A stretch of 64,000 nucleotides of DNA from NCBI GenBank assembly GCA_035937595.1, contig DASZHS010000005.1, forward strand, positions 225,999 through 289,998, read 5' to 3'. Source of the DNA: Palsa-459 sp035937595 (GTDB lineage Bacteria; Actinomycetota; Acidimicrobiia; Acidimicrobiales; RAAP-2). The translations under genes were made by a program, and so were the position numbers. Below, one piece after another: positions 52,391 to 61,174 of the stretch (position 1 is the stretch's first letter; the number at the start of each line of letters is the position of its first letter). The notes below the pieces were generated by a model that searched no databases, was not told the origin of the DNA, and saw nothing but the letters and a program-made list of their open reading frames with translations.

Positions 52391-53257
52391 TCAGGGCGTG
52401 ATGAACGGGATCGAGTTGTAGATCGAGAGGTACTTCTTCTGCAGCGCGGCGAGCTGGCCCTTCTTCGCCAGCGACAGGATCGCGCTGTTCACGCACGCCG
52501 CGAGGCGGCTGTCCTTCTGCAGGACGAGCGAGTAGTGCTCCGTCGTCGTGTGGAACTGGGCGACCTGGACGCCGTCGGTGAGCTGCTGGCTCGCGATGTA
52601 CTGACCGCTCGGTGTGTCGACGACGATGGCGTCGATCTTCTTCGCCTCGAGGGCCGAGATCGCGAGGGCCATCGTCGAGTAGACGAGCGGCGGGCGCGTC
52701 GGGCGGATCTTGGAGGAGATGAACGCGAGCCCGACGCCCTTCACGTCGCCGTAGAGGTAGGTCTTGAGCTGGCTCGGCGAGTGCTGCGTGATGACCAGGT
52801 CGTTCTTCACCGTGACGAGGGACTGGTTGACGTTGAAGTAGCTCTTCGAGAACGTGATCTTCGTCGTCAGCTTCGGGTTGTAGATGATCTCGTTGATGTC
52901 GAAGTCGAAGGCCTTGTGCCCGGCGGTCTCGCTCAGCCAGTAGGGCTCGGAGTACCACACGACGTGGGTGGCCTTGAAGCCGAGGACCGCCGCGATGTGG
53001 TACGCGACCGCGGACTCGTAGCCCTGCTGGTTCGCCGGGTCGTTGTTGGCGTACCAGGGCGCGAGCGCGGGGCTCTCCGTCGCCACGGTGAGCTTGCCCT
53101 TGACCTTCACCTCGGACCGGACGAGCGCGCGGCACTCGGAGGGCGGGGGGATGCGGGTGAGAGGGCGCACGGCATCGGACCGCGTGCTCACGCCCGCCGT
53201 GACGGCGAGGGCGAGCAGAAGCGCGGCCAGCGCGGCTCTCGAGGGTCCAAACTTCAT
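52391..53257 (-). CDS. Orphan ABC-type solute-binding protein (amino-acid family 3)
   Basis: A signal peptide (1-27, ALAALLLALAVTAGVS) precedes a family-3 binding domain with KLTVATESPALAPWYANN, YESAVAYHIAAVLGF, FDFDINEIIYNP and SALEAKKIDAIVVDTPSGQYIA. It binds small polar ligands such as amino acids. There is no permease or ATPase beside it, in contrast to the gene at 34890. ATG 53257 gives a normal signal peptide; GTG 53266 is also in frame. GACAGT lies seven bases before the ATG. Confidence 0.87.
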   Translation of the reverse strand: MKFGPSRAALAALLLALAVTAGVSTRSDAVRPLTRIPPPSECRALVRSEVKVKGKLTVATESPALAPWYANNDPANQQGYESAVAYHIAAVLGFKATHVVWYSEPYWLSETAGHKAFDFDINEIIYNPKLTTKITFSKSYFNVNQSLVTVKNDLVITQHSPSQLKTYLYGDVKGVGLAFISSKIRPTRPPLVYSTMALAISALEAKKIDAIVVDTPSGQYIASQQLTDGVQVAQFHTTTEHYSLVLQKDSRLAACVNSAILSLAKKGQLAALQKKYLSIYNSIPFITP

Positions 53258-53627
53258 CACGCGCACTGTCCCGACTCAGGCAGGGGTCAATCGTACCGAC
53301 CCGCGCCCGCGATCTTGGGTCACCACCGCGTCGGATTCGTCGCGACGCGCACCTGCGCGCACCATTGAGCGTCGTGGTGAAGACGCTTCCGTTCCCGACG
53401 TTCGCGACGGGGCGGTCGCCTCGGCTCGCCGTCGGCAGCGGTCATCGCCGTCACCGGTGCACACGGGACGCCGCGCGGGTATCGCGTCAAATGCGCCGGG
53501 CTGGGTGCGCCCACGACCGGTGTCACCGAGCCGCCCACCGCACGACACGGATCCGTCACGATCGCGCGCACGTGCCGGACGGTGCGTCCTTCGACCGTGC
53601 AGCGTGGGCACCACTACCCTCCGATCG
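53258..53627. other. Intergenic region of 370 bases, no gene seen
   Basis: This stretch separates the divergent starts of the solute-binding protein and the metallopeptidase. Frames here are short, change codon bias and match nothing. The only features seen are the two start-proximal hexamers, GACAGT next to 53257 and TACCCT at 53615-53620, and a TTGACC on the minus strand near the first. I saw no tRNA, riboswitch or repeat. Confidence 0.5.
53615..53620 (+). promoter_or_regulatory. -10 element TACCCT, leaderless type
   Basis: TACCCT ends seven bases before GTG 53628. Confidence 0.45.
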
Positions 53628-53966
53628 GTGGTCGACGTCACGATGGAGCGGTTCGAGTCCTTCGTCGCCGAGGCCCTCGACGCGATCCCGGACGAGTTCG
53701 CCGCGCAGGTCGAGAACGTCGCCTTCCTGATCGAGGAGGACTCCGAGCGCGGCAACCTGCTCGGTCTCTACGAGGGCGTGCCGGTGACCAAGCGCGGGAC
53801 CTACGCAGGGGCGATGCCGGATCGCATCACCATCTTCAAGGACCCGATCTGCAGGATGTGCGACACCGAGGACGAGGTGCGCGAGCAGGTCCGCGACACC
53901 GTCGTCCACGAGCTCGGCCACTACTTCGGCCTCGGCGACGCGCGCCTCCGCGAGCTCGGCTGGTAG
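53628..53966 (+). CDS. Zincin-like metallopeptidase of the small actinobacterial family
   Basis: The 112-residue protein is a minimal zincin: VENVAFLIEEDSE, LLGLYEGVPVTKRG, MPDRITIFKDPI and VVHELGHYFGLGD, where HELGHYFGLGD is the HExxHxxG/H zinc motif. These proteins are annotated as metallopeptidase family and their substrate is unknown. GTG 53628 agrees with the leaderless-type promoter; ATG 53643 is possible. Length matches the family. Confidence 0.88.
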   Translation: MVDVTMERFESFVAEALDAIPDEFAAQVENVAFLIEEDSERGNLLGLYEGVPVTKRGTYAGAMPDRITIFKDPICRMCDTEDEVREQVRDTVVHELGHYFGLGDARLRELGW

Positions 53967-53975
53967 CGGGCCCGG

Positions 53976-54425
53976 CTAGGCAGCGACGGGCGTCGCGACG
54001 AGCACCGGGATCGTGCGCGCGGCCCGCTGCTGGTAGTCGGCGTACGGGGGGTACGCGGCGACCGCCCGCGCCCACCACGTCTCGCGCTCGGGCCCGGTGA
54101 CCTCTCGCACCGTGACGGGGAACGGCGCGGGACCGTCCTGGATCGTGACGTCGTCGGGGGCGGCGACCAGGTTGCGGTACCACTCGGGATTCGTCGGCGC
54201 ACCGCCCTTGGACGCGACGAGCGCGTACTCGCCCTCGTGCTCCACGCGCATGAGCGGCGCCTTGCGCACCGCACCGGACTTGTTGCCCCGCATCGTGACG
54301 ACGATGATCGGGAGCCCCGTGTCGCGCAGCGTGTTGGCCTCGGCCCCACCCGACCGCTCGTAGGCCTCGACCTGGTCTCGAACCCACTGCGCGGCGCTCG
54401 GCTCGTAGACGCCCTCTGGAGTCAC
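53976..54425 (-). CDS. Nitroreductase/deazaflavin (F420)-dependent family protein, Ddn-like
   Basis: The 149-residue protein shows YEPSAAQWVRDQVEAYERSGG at the start, then GLPIIVVTMRGNKSGAVRKAPLMRVEHEGEYALVASKGG, abbreviated here by its GNKSG and PLMRVE motifs, NPEWYRNL and YADYQQR. These are the marks of the Ddn/Rv3547 flavin/deazaflavin oxidoreductase fold that reduces quinones or nitroimidazoles with F420H2. GTG 54425 is favoured over a longer frame because TACGGT on the minus strand lies seven bases upstream and the protein then begins at the usual position. Confidence 0.9.
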   Translation of the reverse strand: MTPEGVYEPSAAQWVRDQVEAYERSGGAEANTLRDTGLPIIVVTMRGNKSGAVRKAPLMRVEHEGEYALVASKGGAPTNPEWYRNLVAAPDDVTIQDGPAPFPVTVREVTGPERETWWARAVAAYPPYADYQQRAARTIPVLVATPVAA

Positions 54426-54432
54426 ACCGCGC

Positions 54433-54438
54433 ACCGTA
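54433..54438 (-). promoter_or_regulatory. -10 element TACGGT (minus strand), leaderless type
   Basis: Plus-strand ACCGTA is TACGGT on the minus strand; it ends seven bases before GTG 54425. Confidence 0.45.
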
Positions 54439-54554
54439 GCGAGCGATCCCAACCGACGCACCGACCGCCCGCCACACCGGCGCGACCGTCGGGCCCACGC
54501 AAAGTTCGGGCAGTGGCCTGACCCGGGGCCGAGCACGCCGAGCAGGCGCGGCGA

Positions 54555-57398
54555 TCAGGCGCCCTCGTTTGCCGCGATCGGCGTGAGGTGCTCGATCGCG
54601 AGCCGGCGCGCCCGATCCCAGCCGAGCCCTGCGCGGTAGGCGCCGTCGAAGCCCGCCCCGCCCAGCGCGAGCCGGAGGCGCTCGAGGTCCTCTGCCTGCA
54701 GCCGCCTGGCGTCGTCGGCCTCCCAGACGTGGTGCAGCGCGCTCGCCTCCATGGCGTCGCCGACGCCGTGGAGCGCTGCGGCGACCTCGTGTCGCCCGGT
54801 CGCACTGAGCGTGAGGGCCGCGAGGATGAGTGCGAAGGGGCCGTAGAACTCGGGGTTCGCCCGGACTGCGCGCAACGCGGCCAACGTCAGCATCGCCGCA
54901 CGGCCGACCTCCTCGTCGCGCAGCGCGATCAACGCGAGCGCAAGCCGAGCCGTGTTCTTGGCGCTGGGATCCGCCAGCTCGAGTGCTCGCTCCCAGAGCT
55001 GCTTCGCCGCGCCGAGGTTCCCGACCTCGTCCTCGAGGCTCGCGAAGCCCACGAGGACGCGTCCGAGGCCATGGCGATCGCCATCTTGCTCGGCGTGGTT
55101 CACCGCCTCGACGAAGTCCTCGCGCGCCCCTTCGAAGTCCGACAGGTACGCCCGAGTCGAACCGCGGATCTTGAACGCACTGGACATCACGCCGTGGGCG
55201 CCACTTCGCAGCGCAGCGTCGATCGACTCGTCGGCGGTGCGAAGCGCGCCCTCGTGATCGCCCTGCTCGTACTGGATCATCTCCAGGCTGACGAGCAGGT
55301 CGGACACGAAGGCGTCGTCGCAGTGCACTCGGCCGAGCGCCAGCGCTCCTTCGACGTAGGGGCGTGCGAGGTCGAACGCCTGAACCGCCAGCTGCAGTCG
55401 TCCGGCCGTCTCCAGGGCATTGGCCTGCAGCAGCGGATCGTCGGACGAGCCGGGCCGGGTGAGCGCCTCCTCCACGATCCCGAGGCCCTCATGCGCGGTG
55501 CCAGTGCGGACCCAGAACGTCCGCAGGGCGACGGCGAGGCGCAGGAGCTCGCGGATGGCACCGGGCGTGGCGAGCAGCCGCGTGCTCACGCTGCGGAGGT
55601 TGTCACGCTCCTTCTCGAGCAGCTCGATCGCGGCGTCCTGCTCCGACCCGAGGAGTCGGGGCCGGTTCTCCTCGGCGAGGTCGAGGAATAAGCTCGAGTG
55701 CGCGGCGTGCGTTGCCTCGCGAACGTCGGCATCGACACCGAGGCGCTCCGATGCGTACATGCGGCTGGTCTCGTTGAGCCGGTAGCGCGCGTGCCCAGAG
55801 GTCGTGTCGGCCTCCACCAGGCTCTTGTCGACGAGCGAGGAGACGGCGTCGTCGACCTCGTAGGCGTCGACGATGGCGCAGGCGCACACGCCCTCGGCGG
55901 CGGCGAGGTCGAAGCCGCCGGCGAACACCGAGAGGCGGTCGAAGACGGCACGATCCCGTTGGTGCAACGACTCATAGGACCAGTCCATGGTGGCGCGCAG
56001 GGTCTGGTGGCGCGGGAGGGCCGTCCTGCTCCCGCCGGCGACGAGCCGGAAGCGGTCCTCAAGGCGGGACTCGCACTCCGAGAGGGAGAGCGAGCGGAGC
56101 CGCGCCGCGACGAGCTCGAGCGCCAGAGGGATGCCGTCGAGTCGCCGGCAGATCGACGCGACCACGGGGACCGTCGCGTCGTCGAGGGCGAACGTGCGGC
56201 TGTGGGCGCGAGCACGGTCGGCGAACAGCTGGACCGCGTCCGAGGCATAGACCGCGGCGAGCGGGGCATCCTCCGCGGTGACCAGCGCCATGGAGGCGAC
56301 CGGGTGGACGTGCTCGCCATCGATGCCCAGGGGCTCACGGCTGGTCGCGAGCACGTGGACGTTCGGACAGGCTCGCAGCAGTCCGTCGGCGAACTTCGCG
56401 CAGGCGTCGACGACGTGCTCGCAGTTGTCGAGGACGACGAGCAGGCTTCTGGTGCCAAGCGCCTCGCGGAGAGACCCTTCGTCCAGATGCAGGACCGCTG
56501 CGACCGTCGCGGCGACGAGGTCGGGGTCGCTGAGGGGTGCCAGGTCGACGAACCAGACGCCCGCACCGGAGCCGTCGAGCAGCGAGGAGGCAACCTGAAG
56601 GGCGAGTCGCGTCTTGCCGGCGCCACCGGGCCCGGTCAGCGTGACCAGGCGTTGCGCGCCCACGAGCCCGCTCAGTTCCTCGATCTCGGACTCGCGTCCG
56701 ATGAAGGTGGTCAGCTGCACGGGGAGGTTGTGCTTGAGCAGTGGGTCGTCGAGGCTCCTGAGGGGCGGGAAGTCGAGCCCGAGTCCCTCGGCCTCCAGCT
56801 GGAAGATCTCCTCCGGGCGGCTCAGGTCCTTCAGGCGATGGCTCCCGAGGTCGCGAAGCGAGACGCCGTCGGGGAGCAGGTCGCGGACGAGCGCGGCGCA
56901 CGCCTCCGACACGACCACCTGGCCGCCGTGGGAGACCGCGGCGATCCTCGCCGCCTTGTGGACGTCGAGCCCGACGAGGCCCGTGGGCACGACGGCCGCA
57001 TCGCCGGTGTGCAGGCCCATCCGCACGCGCACCCGCTCGTCTGCCGGCCACGGGTGCGACCCGAGCCCCCGTTGCATCTCGATGGCGGATGCGATGCCGG
57101 ACCTGGGGGAGTCGAAGACCGCGAAGAAGCCGTCTCCCGCAGTGTCGACCTCGCGGCCGCCGTTGCGTTCGAGGGCCCCCCGGATGATGCGGTGGTGGTC
57201 CTCGAGGATCGAGGCGTAGGCGTCGCCGAGCCGGGTCAGCTTCTCCGTCGAACCTTCGATGTCCGTGAAGAGGAACGTGAGGGTGCCCGTGGGCGAGAGT
57301 CTGGCACAGCGACCTGCGACTGACTCCGGTCGAACTCGCACCGACGTCGAAGGTCGGGCTGCGAGTGCCCCCCTTCCTGAGGGTCCGACTCGTGACAC
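54555..57398 (-). CDS. Class III adenylate/guanylate cyclase-NTPase-TPR regulator
   Basis: The 947-residue protein has a class III cyclase domain (about 38-165) with both metal Asp residues, D46 in FTDIEGST and D89 in TAGDGFF. A NB-ARC/AAA-type ATPase follows with Walker A GPGGAGKT (256-263) and LLVVLDNCEHVVDA as Walker B, then a winged helix-like region and about 350 residues of TPR-like helices. This is the design of actinobacterial AfsR/MalT-like regulators with a cyclase in place of the DNA-binding end; no LuxR HTH is seen. GTG 57398 is the longest start; GTG 57341 would trim 19 residues. Patatin gene ends 28 bases upstream. Confidence 0.9.
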   Translation of the reverse strand: MSRVGPSGRGALAARPSTSVRVRPESVAGRCARLSPTGTLTFLFTDIEGSTEKLTRLGDAYASILEDHHRIIRGALERNGGREVDTAGDGFFAVFDSPRSGIASAIEMQRGLGSHPWPADERVRVRMGLHTGDAAVVPTGLVGLDVHKAARIAAVSHGGQVVVSEACAALVRDLLPDGVSLRDLGSHRLKDLSRPEEIFQLEAEGLGLDFPPLRSLDDPLLKHNLPVQLTTFIGRESEIEELSGLVGAQRLVTLTGPGGAGKTRLALQVASSLLDGSGAGVWFVDLAPLSDPDLVAATVAAVLHLDEGSLREALGTRSLLVVLDNCEHVVDACAKFADGLLRACPNVHVLATSREPLGIDGEHVHPVASMALVTAEDAPLAAVYASDAVQLFADRARAHSRTFALDDATVPVVASICRRLDGIPLALELVAARLRSLSLSECESRLEDRFRLVAGGSRTALPRHQTLRATMDWSYESLHQRDRAVFDRLSVFAGGFDLAAAEGVCACAIVDAYEVDDAVSSLVDKSLVEADTTSGHARYRLNETSRMYASERLGVDADVREATHAAHSSLFLDLAEENRPRLLGSEQDAAIELLEKERDNLRSVSTRLLATPGAIRELLRLAVALRTFWVRTGTAHEGLGIVEEALTRPGSSDDPLLQANALETAGRLQLAVQAFDLARPYVEGALALGRVHCDDAFVSDLLVSLEMIQYEQGDHEGALRTADESIDAALRSGAHGVMSSAFKIRGSTRAYLSDFEGAREDFVEAVNHAEQDGDRHGLGRVLVGFASLEDEVGNLGAAKQLWERALELADPSAKNTARLALALIALRDEEVGRAAMLTLAALRAVRANPEFYGPFALILAALTLSATGRHEVAAALHGVGDAMEASALHHVWEADDARRLQAEDLERLRLALGGAGFDGAYRAGLGWDRARRLAIEHLTPIAANEGA

Positions 57399-57425
57399 CA
57401 GCCCTCGGCGGCCGGCCGGTGCTCG

Positions 57426-58406
57426 CTAGGCGAGCGCGGTGTCGGTTGCGCGGATCGTCGACCAGCCGTCCGCCTCCTGCGCGGCCAGCGCGGTGCGACG
57501 ACCGACGTCGATGAGGTGCGTCGCCCCCTTGAAGTCGAACATGCTCGTCTTCGAGACGTCGGGTCGGATGAGCAGGTCGGGCGGCCAGTCGGCGAGGATC
57601 TGGCGCTGCGCGCGGATCCCGGCCAGTTCCCTTGCCCGCATGAGGACGCTGAGCGAGAGTGGCGTGGTCCCGACCTCCTGGGTCCTCGCGAGCTTCTTGA
57701 ACAGCAGTCCCCACCCCGATGGGGTCTCTTGGTAGGAAGGGGCCGCGCCGACTTCCTCCTCGACCGAGAGGTCGACGGCGACGACCGACCCCACGTCGAG
57801 GCGCCGGCGCATGACGTCGACCGGCAGGTTGTTGAGGACGCCCCCGTCCACGAGGAAGTCCGTCCCGAACCGGACAGGCGGGAAGATGCCCGGCAACGAG
57901 AGGCTCGCCCTCACCGCGGTGGCGAGCGACTCCCTCTCGTGCACGACGACCTCTGCGCGCGTCAGGTTGGCCGACACGCAGAAGAAGGGGATCCAGGTCT
58001 CCTCGATTAGGCGGTCCCCCAGGTACCGCTCCGACTCGAGCAACTGTCGCACCTTGCGCGCGGAGCTGTACGAGAGGATCGGGAGCGTCGGTGGGAAGAG
58101 GTTGCCGCTCTCGACGAACCCGTTCAGGGCAGAGCGCTCCCGAGCGTCCGCGCCGAAGTCGAGCGCGCGGAACGCCCCCATCACGGCACCGATGCTCGTC
58201 CCGCCCACGGCGTCGACGGGGACGCCTGCCTCGTCGAGCGCCCGCATCACCCCGAGGTGCGCGAGTCCCCGCGGACCGCCGCCGCCGAGCACCAGGCCAC
58301 AGCCACGTCCCGAGACCAGGCGCGCCATTCGTGCGAGGTCGCCCGAGTGCCCGCGACGGACGTGGAGGACGGGCGCGTCGCCGACCGCGCGCCGATGCTC
58401 GCGCAC
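57426..58406 (-). CDS. Patatin-like phospholipase (RssA/NTE family)
   Basis: The 326-residue protein has the patatin oxyanion GGGGPRG, the nucleophile GTSIG, and the catalytic DGG (LVDGGVLNNLP). Patatins are Ser-Asp dyad lipid acyl hydrolases. Its N-terminus (ARMARLVSGRG) resembles the linker found before patatin domains in larger cNMP-binding NTE proteins, but a stop codon lies nine codons upstream of GTG 58406, so this is a single-domain form. It lies 28 bases upstream of the cyclase gene on the same strand, and could be in the same operon. Confidence 0.9.
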   Translation of the reverse strand: MREHRRAVGDAPVLHVRRGHSGDLARMARLVSGRGCGLVLGGGGPRGLAHLGVMRALDEAGVPVDAVGGTSIGAVMGAFRALDFGADARERSALNGFVESGNLFPPTLPILSYSSARKVRQLLESERYLGDRLIEETWIPFFCVSANLTRAEVVVHERESLATAVRASLSLPGIFPPVRFGTDFLVDGGVLNNLPVDVMRRRLDVGSVVAVDLSVEEEVGAAPSYQETPSGWGLLFKKLARTQEVGTTPLSLSVLMRARELAGIRAQRQILADWPPDLLIRPDVSKTSMFDFKGATHLIDVGRRTALAAQEADGWSTIRATDTALA

Positions 58407-58931
58407 TCTGGCAATGGGAAGTAACGCCTGCTACGACCTCGTCCGCTCAGTTTCAAACTGACTCACTGCCCACGGCCGCGGTCCGTGGTGCTCGTCCGCC
58501 AGGCTCCACGTCCGCCCGGCGCCGACGGACAGACCCGGCCCAAGAACGTCGTCGGCGCGCCGGTGTCCCGCGGATCGCGAGCACGTCACGCCGGCGCACC
58601 GTCCGTGCGGAGCCGCGGTCGCACGCAGTGGCAGAGCGCACGCACTCGCCGCCGGTGGGTCTCGAGTCGTCGGGATCGCGACGCGTCGGACGGCGTGCAG
58701 CGCGCGTGTGCAACGGGTGTGTGGTGCACGAGTGCGGCGTGCGCACCACAACGACACCTCAATTTTGAGAGTCCTATAGCAACCAGTGGCGACGATGCAG
58801 CCACTGCGACCGAGCTCTCCGCCAACTCGCCCGTTAAATCAACTTTATCCGATTTCGGCGTGCCACTTCGGTAGGGTGGGCTTTCGTACAGAGCCTGCGG
58901 TGATCGCAGTGTTGTACACCCCACAACACCA
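58407..58931. other. Long AT-richer intergenic region with inverted repeats between divergent genes
   Basis: These 525 bases lie between the starts of the patatin and the GH16 gene and encode no convincing protein. A/T content rises clearly around 58750-58900. I see a hairpin GTGGTGC/GCACCAC (58721-58749), an inverted repeat CAGTGGC-N9-GCCACTG (58784-58806), a TAGGGT hexamer at 58872 and a GTGTTGT-N7-ACAACAC repeat ending three bases before ATG 58932. The content suggests regulation of both genes, but no known riboswitch was recognised. Confidence 0.5.
58909..58929. promoter_or_regulatory. Inverted repeat GTGTTGT-N7-ACAACAC before GH16 start
   Basis: Seven perfectly complementary bases on each side of a 7-base spacer end three bases upstream of ATG 58932. 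The location suits a transcriptional operator or translation-control hairpin. Confidence 0.4.
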
Positions 58932-59873
58932 ATGAACCTCTACACGAACACATCCCGCAACACCTCGGGATCAACTCACACGTCGGTGTCAACGCGACGA
59001 CGCGTGCGACGGTTCTCCGCGAGCGCCGCCGCGATCGTCACGGTGAGCGCGCTCATGGCGACGACGCCGAGCGGCGCGGTCCGCGGCAGCGGGCACCGCG
59101 CACCGGCACCCGCCCGAGCGGACCTGGCGCGGGTGCACGCCGCGCGCGCCGAGCGTCCCGCCTACCTCGTCTACCCGGTCGGCGTGCGCGACGCCAAGGA
59201 GCCCTCGGGTGTGGCGCCGCCGCCCGCCAGCGCGCTGCCGGGCTATCGGCGCACCTACAAGACCGACTTCAACGGCGCCACCCTCCCGGCGGGGTGGGGG
59301 ACGTTCAACGGGGTCCCCCAGGGCGACAACCAGAGCCAGTGGCTCCCTTCCCACGTCGTCGTCTCGGGCGGCGTCGTCCGGCTCATCGCCTCGAGGGACG
59401 CGGCGCTCCGCGGCAGGTGGGTGACCGGCGGCATCAGCCAGTACAGCGTGCACCGCACCTACGGCGCGTACTTCATCCGCTCCCGCGTGACCGGGCCCGG
59501 CCCCGACCAGAACGAGATGCTCTGGCCGGCCGCCCCCGTGTGGCCCCCCGAGGTCGACTTCAACGAGATGGGCTACTCGACGGGGTCGACGTCGTGGACG
59601 GTGCACTACGGGCACGGCGCGAAGTTCGTGCAGACCACCCGCGCGTTCAACATGGAGCGGTGGCACACCTGGGGGCTCATCTGGACGCCGCGGAAGATGA
59701 CCTTCACCATCGACGGGCGCTCGTGGGGCCAGCTCACCAACTGGGCCGAGATCCCCCACCAGCAGATGATGCTGGACGTCCAACAGCAGGTCTGGTGCCA
59801 GCCACGCCTCGCCTGCCCGAGCCGGGCCTCGGCCATCGAGATCGACTGGGTCGAGGAGTTCGTGCACCGCTAG
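58932..59873 (+). CDS. Secreted glycoside hydrolase family 16 (beta-glucanase/laminarinase-like)
   Basis: A long signal region (1-50) and a low-complexity linker precede a GH16 concanavalin-like domain. The catalytic motif E-x-D-x-x-E is E207-V-D209-F-N-E212, with W at PVWPPEV and MEYST-like strand sequence after it. GH16 enzymes hydrolyse beta-1,3/1,4 glucans or other beta-glycans. The 313-residue size is normal. The first 30 residues are unusually rich in Asn/Thr/Ser compared with the window. Confidence 0.9.
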   Translation: MNLYTNTSRNTSGSTHTSVSTRRRVRRFSASAAAIVTVSALMATTPSGAVRGSGHRAPAPARADLARVHAARAERPAYLVYPVGVRDAKEPSGVAPPPASALPGYRRTYKTDFNGATLPAGWGTFNGVPQGDNQSQWLPSHVVVSGGVVRLIASRDAALRGRWVTGGISQYSVHRTYGAYFIRSRVTGPGPDQNEMLWPAAPVWPPEVDFNEMGYSTGSTSWTVHYGHGAKFVQTTRAFNMERWHTWGLIWTPRKMTFTIDGRSWGQLTNWAEIPHQQMMLDVQQQVWCQPRLACPSRASAIEIDWVEEFVHR

Positions 59874-59876
59874 TCG

Positions 59877-61139
59877 CTAGTCCCCGAGGCCGAGCCCTCC
59901 TCGGGTGGCCGGCTCGGGGCGCTCGCCGATGGGCGGGGCGCGCATGCCGCGCACCGACGGGACGCAGAGCGTGGCGCCGACGAGGGCGATCATGAGCACG
60001 GCGGCCCCGGCGATGGTCACGCGCAGGCCGATCGCCTTTGCGACCGGGCCGATCAGGGCCAGACCGACCGAGAGGAAGACCAGCGACCCGAACCAGTCGT
60101 AGGCGCTGACCCGTGACAGCAGCTCGGTCGGGATCTCGCGCTGCACGGTCGTGTTCCACAGCGTCGTGAAGATCGCGACGCCGACGCCGGCCGTGAACGC
60201 GCCCGCCGAGAGCACGGCGAGCGGTGCGACGTACGCGAGCGCGAAGAGCGGCCAGGCCCAGGCGAAGGAGACGAGCGTGGCCACGAGCAGCGGGCGGGTC
60301 GGGCGCCACCGCAGCAGCAGCACGCCGCCGAGGACCGCCCCGGCGCCCTCGCACGTGAGGACGACGCCCCAGGCGAGCGCGCCACCCAGCGACTGCTTCG
60401 CGATGACGGGCCCGAGGACGAAGTAGGGTGCGAAGACCAAGAGGTTGCAGAGGCTCCACTCGACGACGATCACCCAGAGCCAGCTGCGCGCCCAGAACTC
60501 CTGCCAGCCCTCGCGCAGCTGTCCGAGGATGGACGCCGTCGCCGGGCGCGCCACCCAGTCGATCCTGATCAGCACGAGCGTGACGACGCTGACCGCGTAG
60601 GTCAGCCCGTCGATGAAGACGGCCCACCCGGGGCTCGACACCGCGACGATGACCCCCGCGAGGATCGGCCCGACGATGCCGGCGACCGACCCCGAGAGCC
60701 CGTAGAGCGCGTTCGCCTGCTGGAGGCGCCCCGCAGAGACCACCTCGGGGACGATGCCCGTGAGGGCGGGCGTGAAGAACGCCAGGCCGGTGCCCACGCA
60801 CGCTGCCAGCACGAGGAACGCCCACAGCGGCGGCGTCGCGAGCAGGATCCACACCCCGAGGCCGATCTCGGCCGCCGTGCGCAGCACGTCGGCGCTCAGC
60901 ATGACGACGCGGCGGCTCGTCCGGTCCGAGACGACGCCGCCCAGGGGCAGGAGGACGACGACGGGGATCAGTCCCGCGGAGGCGACGAGGCCCACGTCGG
61001 TCGGCGTCCCGTGCACGAGCACCGCGAAGGTGATGGCGACGGGGGCCATCCCGCTGCCGATCTGGGAGGCCGCCTGCCCGATGAAGAAGAGCCGGAAGTT
61101 CCGCTCGCTGAGCGCGCCGAGCCACTCGCGAGCCCCCAT
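59877..61139 (-). CDS. MFS transporter (MFS_3/enterobactin-exporter-like)
   Basis: The 420-residue protein has twelve transmembrane helices and the MFS loop 2-3 motif GVVSDRTSRRVVMLSADVLR. The N-terminal segment SERNFRLFFIGQAASQIGSGM is typical of the MFS_3/DHA3 group of drug or siderophore exporters. ATG 61139 is preceded by TAACTT six bases upstream on the minus strand, so its mRNA is leaderless. It converges on the GH16 gene with a 3-base gap. The ligand is unknown. Confidence 0.92.
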   Translation of the reverse strand: MGAREWLGALSERNFRLFFIGQAASQIGSGMAPVAITFAVLVHGTPTDVGLVASAGLIPVVVLLPLGGVVSDRTSRRVVMLSADVLRTAAEIGLGVWILLATPPLWAFLVLAACVGTGLAFFTPALTGIVPEVVSAGRLQQANALYGLSGSVAGIVGPILAGVIVAVSSPGWAVFIDGLTYAVSVVTLVLIRIDWVARPATASILGQLREGWQEFWARSWLWVIVVEWSLCNLLVFAPYFVLGPVIAKQSLGGALAWGVVLTCEGAGAVLGGVLLLRWRPTRPLLVATLVSFAWAWPLFALAYVAPLAVLSAGAFTAGVGVAIFTTLWNTTVQREIPTELLSRVSAYDWFGSLVFLSVGLALIGPVAKAIGLRVTIAGAAVLMIALVGATLCVPSVRGMRAPPIGERPEPATRGGLGLGD

Positions 61140-61145
61140 CGGGGC

Positions 61146-61151
61146 AAGTTA
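61146..61151 (-). promoter_or_regulatory. -10 element TAACTT (minus strand), leaderless type
   Basis: Plus-strand AAGTTA is TAACTT on the minus strand; it ends six bases before ATG 61139. Confidence 0.45.
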
Positions 61152-61174
61152 CCGAGCGGCGGCCCCGAGCTGGG

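Noticed and set aside
58721..58806. Possible riboswitch upstream of GH16
   Set aside because: Hairpins exist but I could not match any known riboswitch class core.
58485..58874. Possible ORFs in the long intergenic region before the GH16 gene
   Set aside because: Frames on both strands are short, have unnatural composition and lack ribosome sites or homology; the region looks regulatory.
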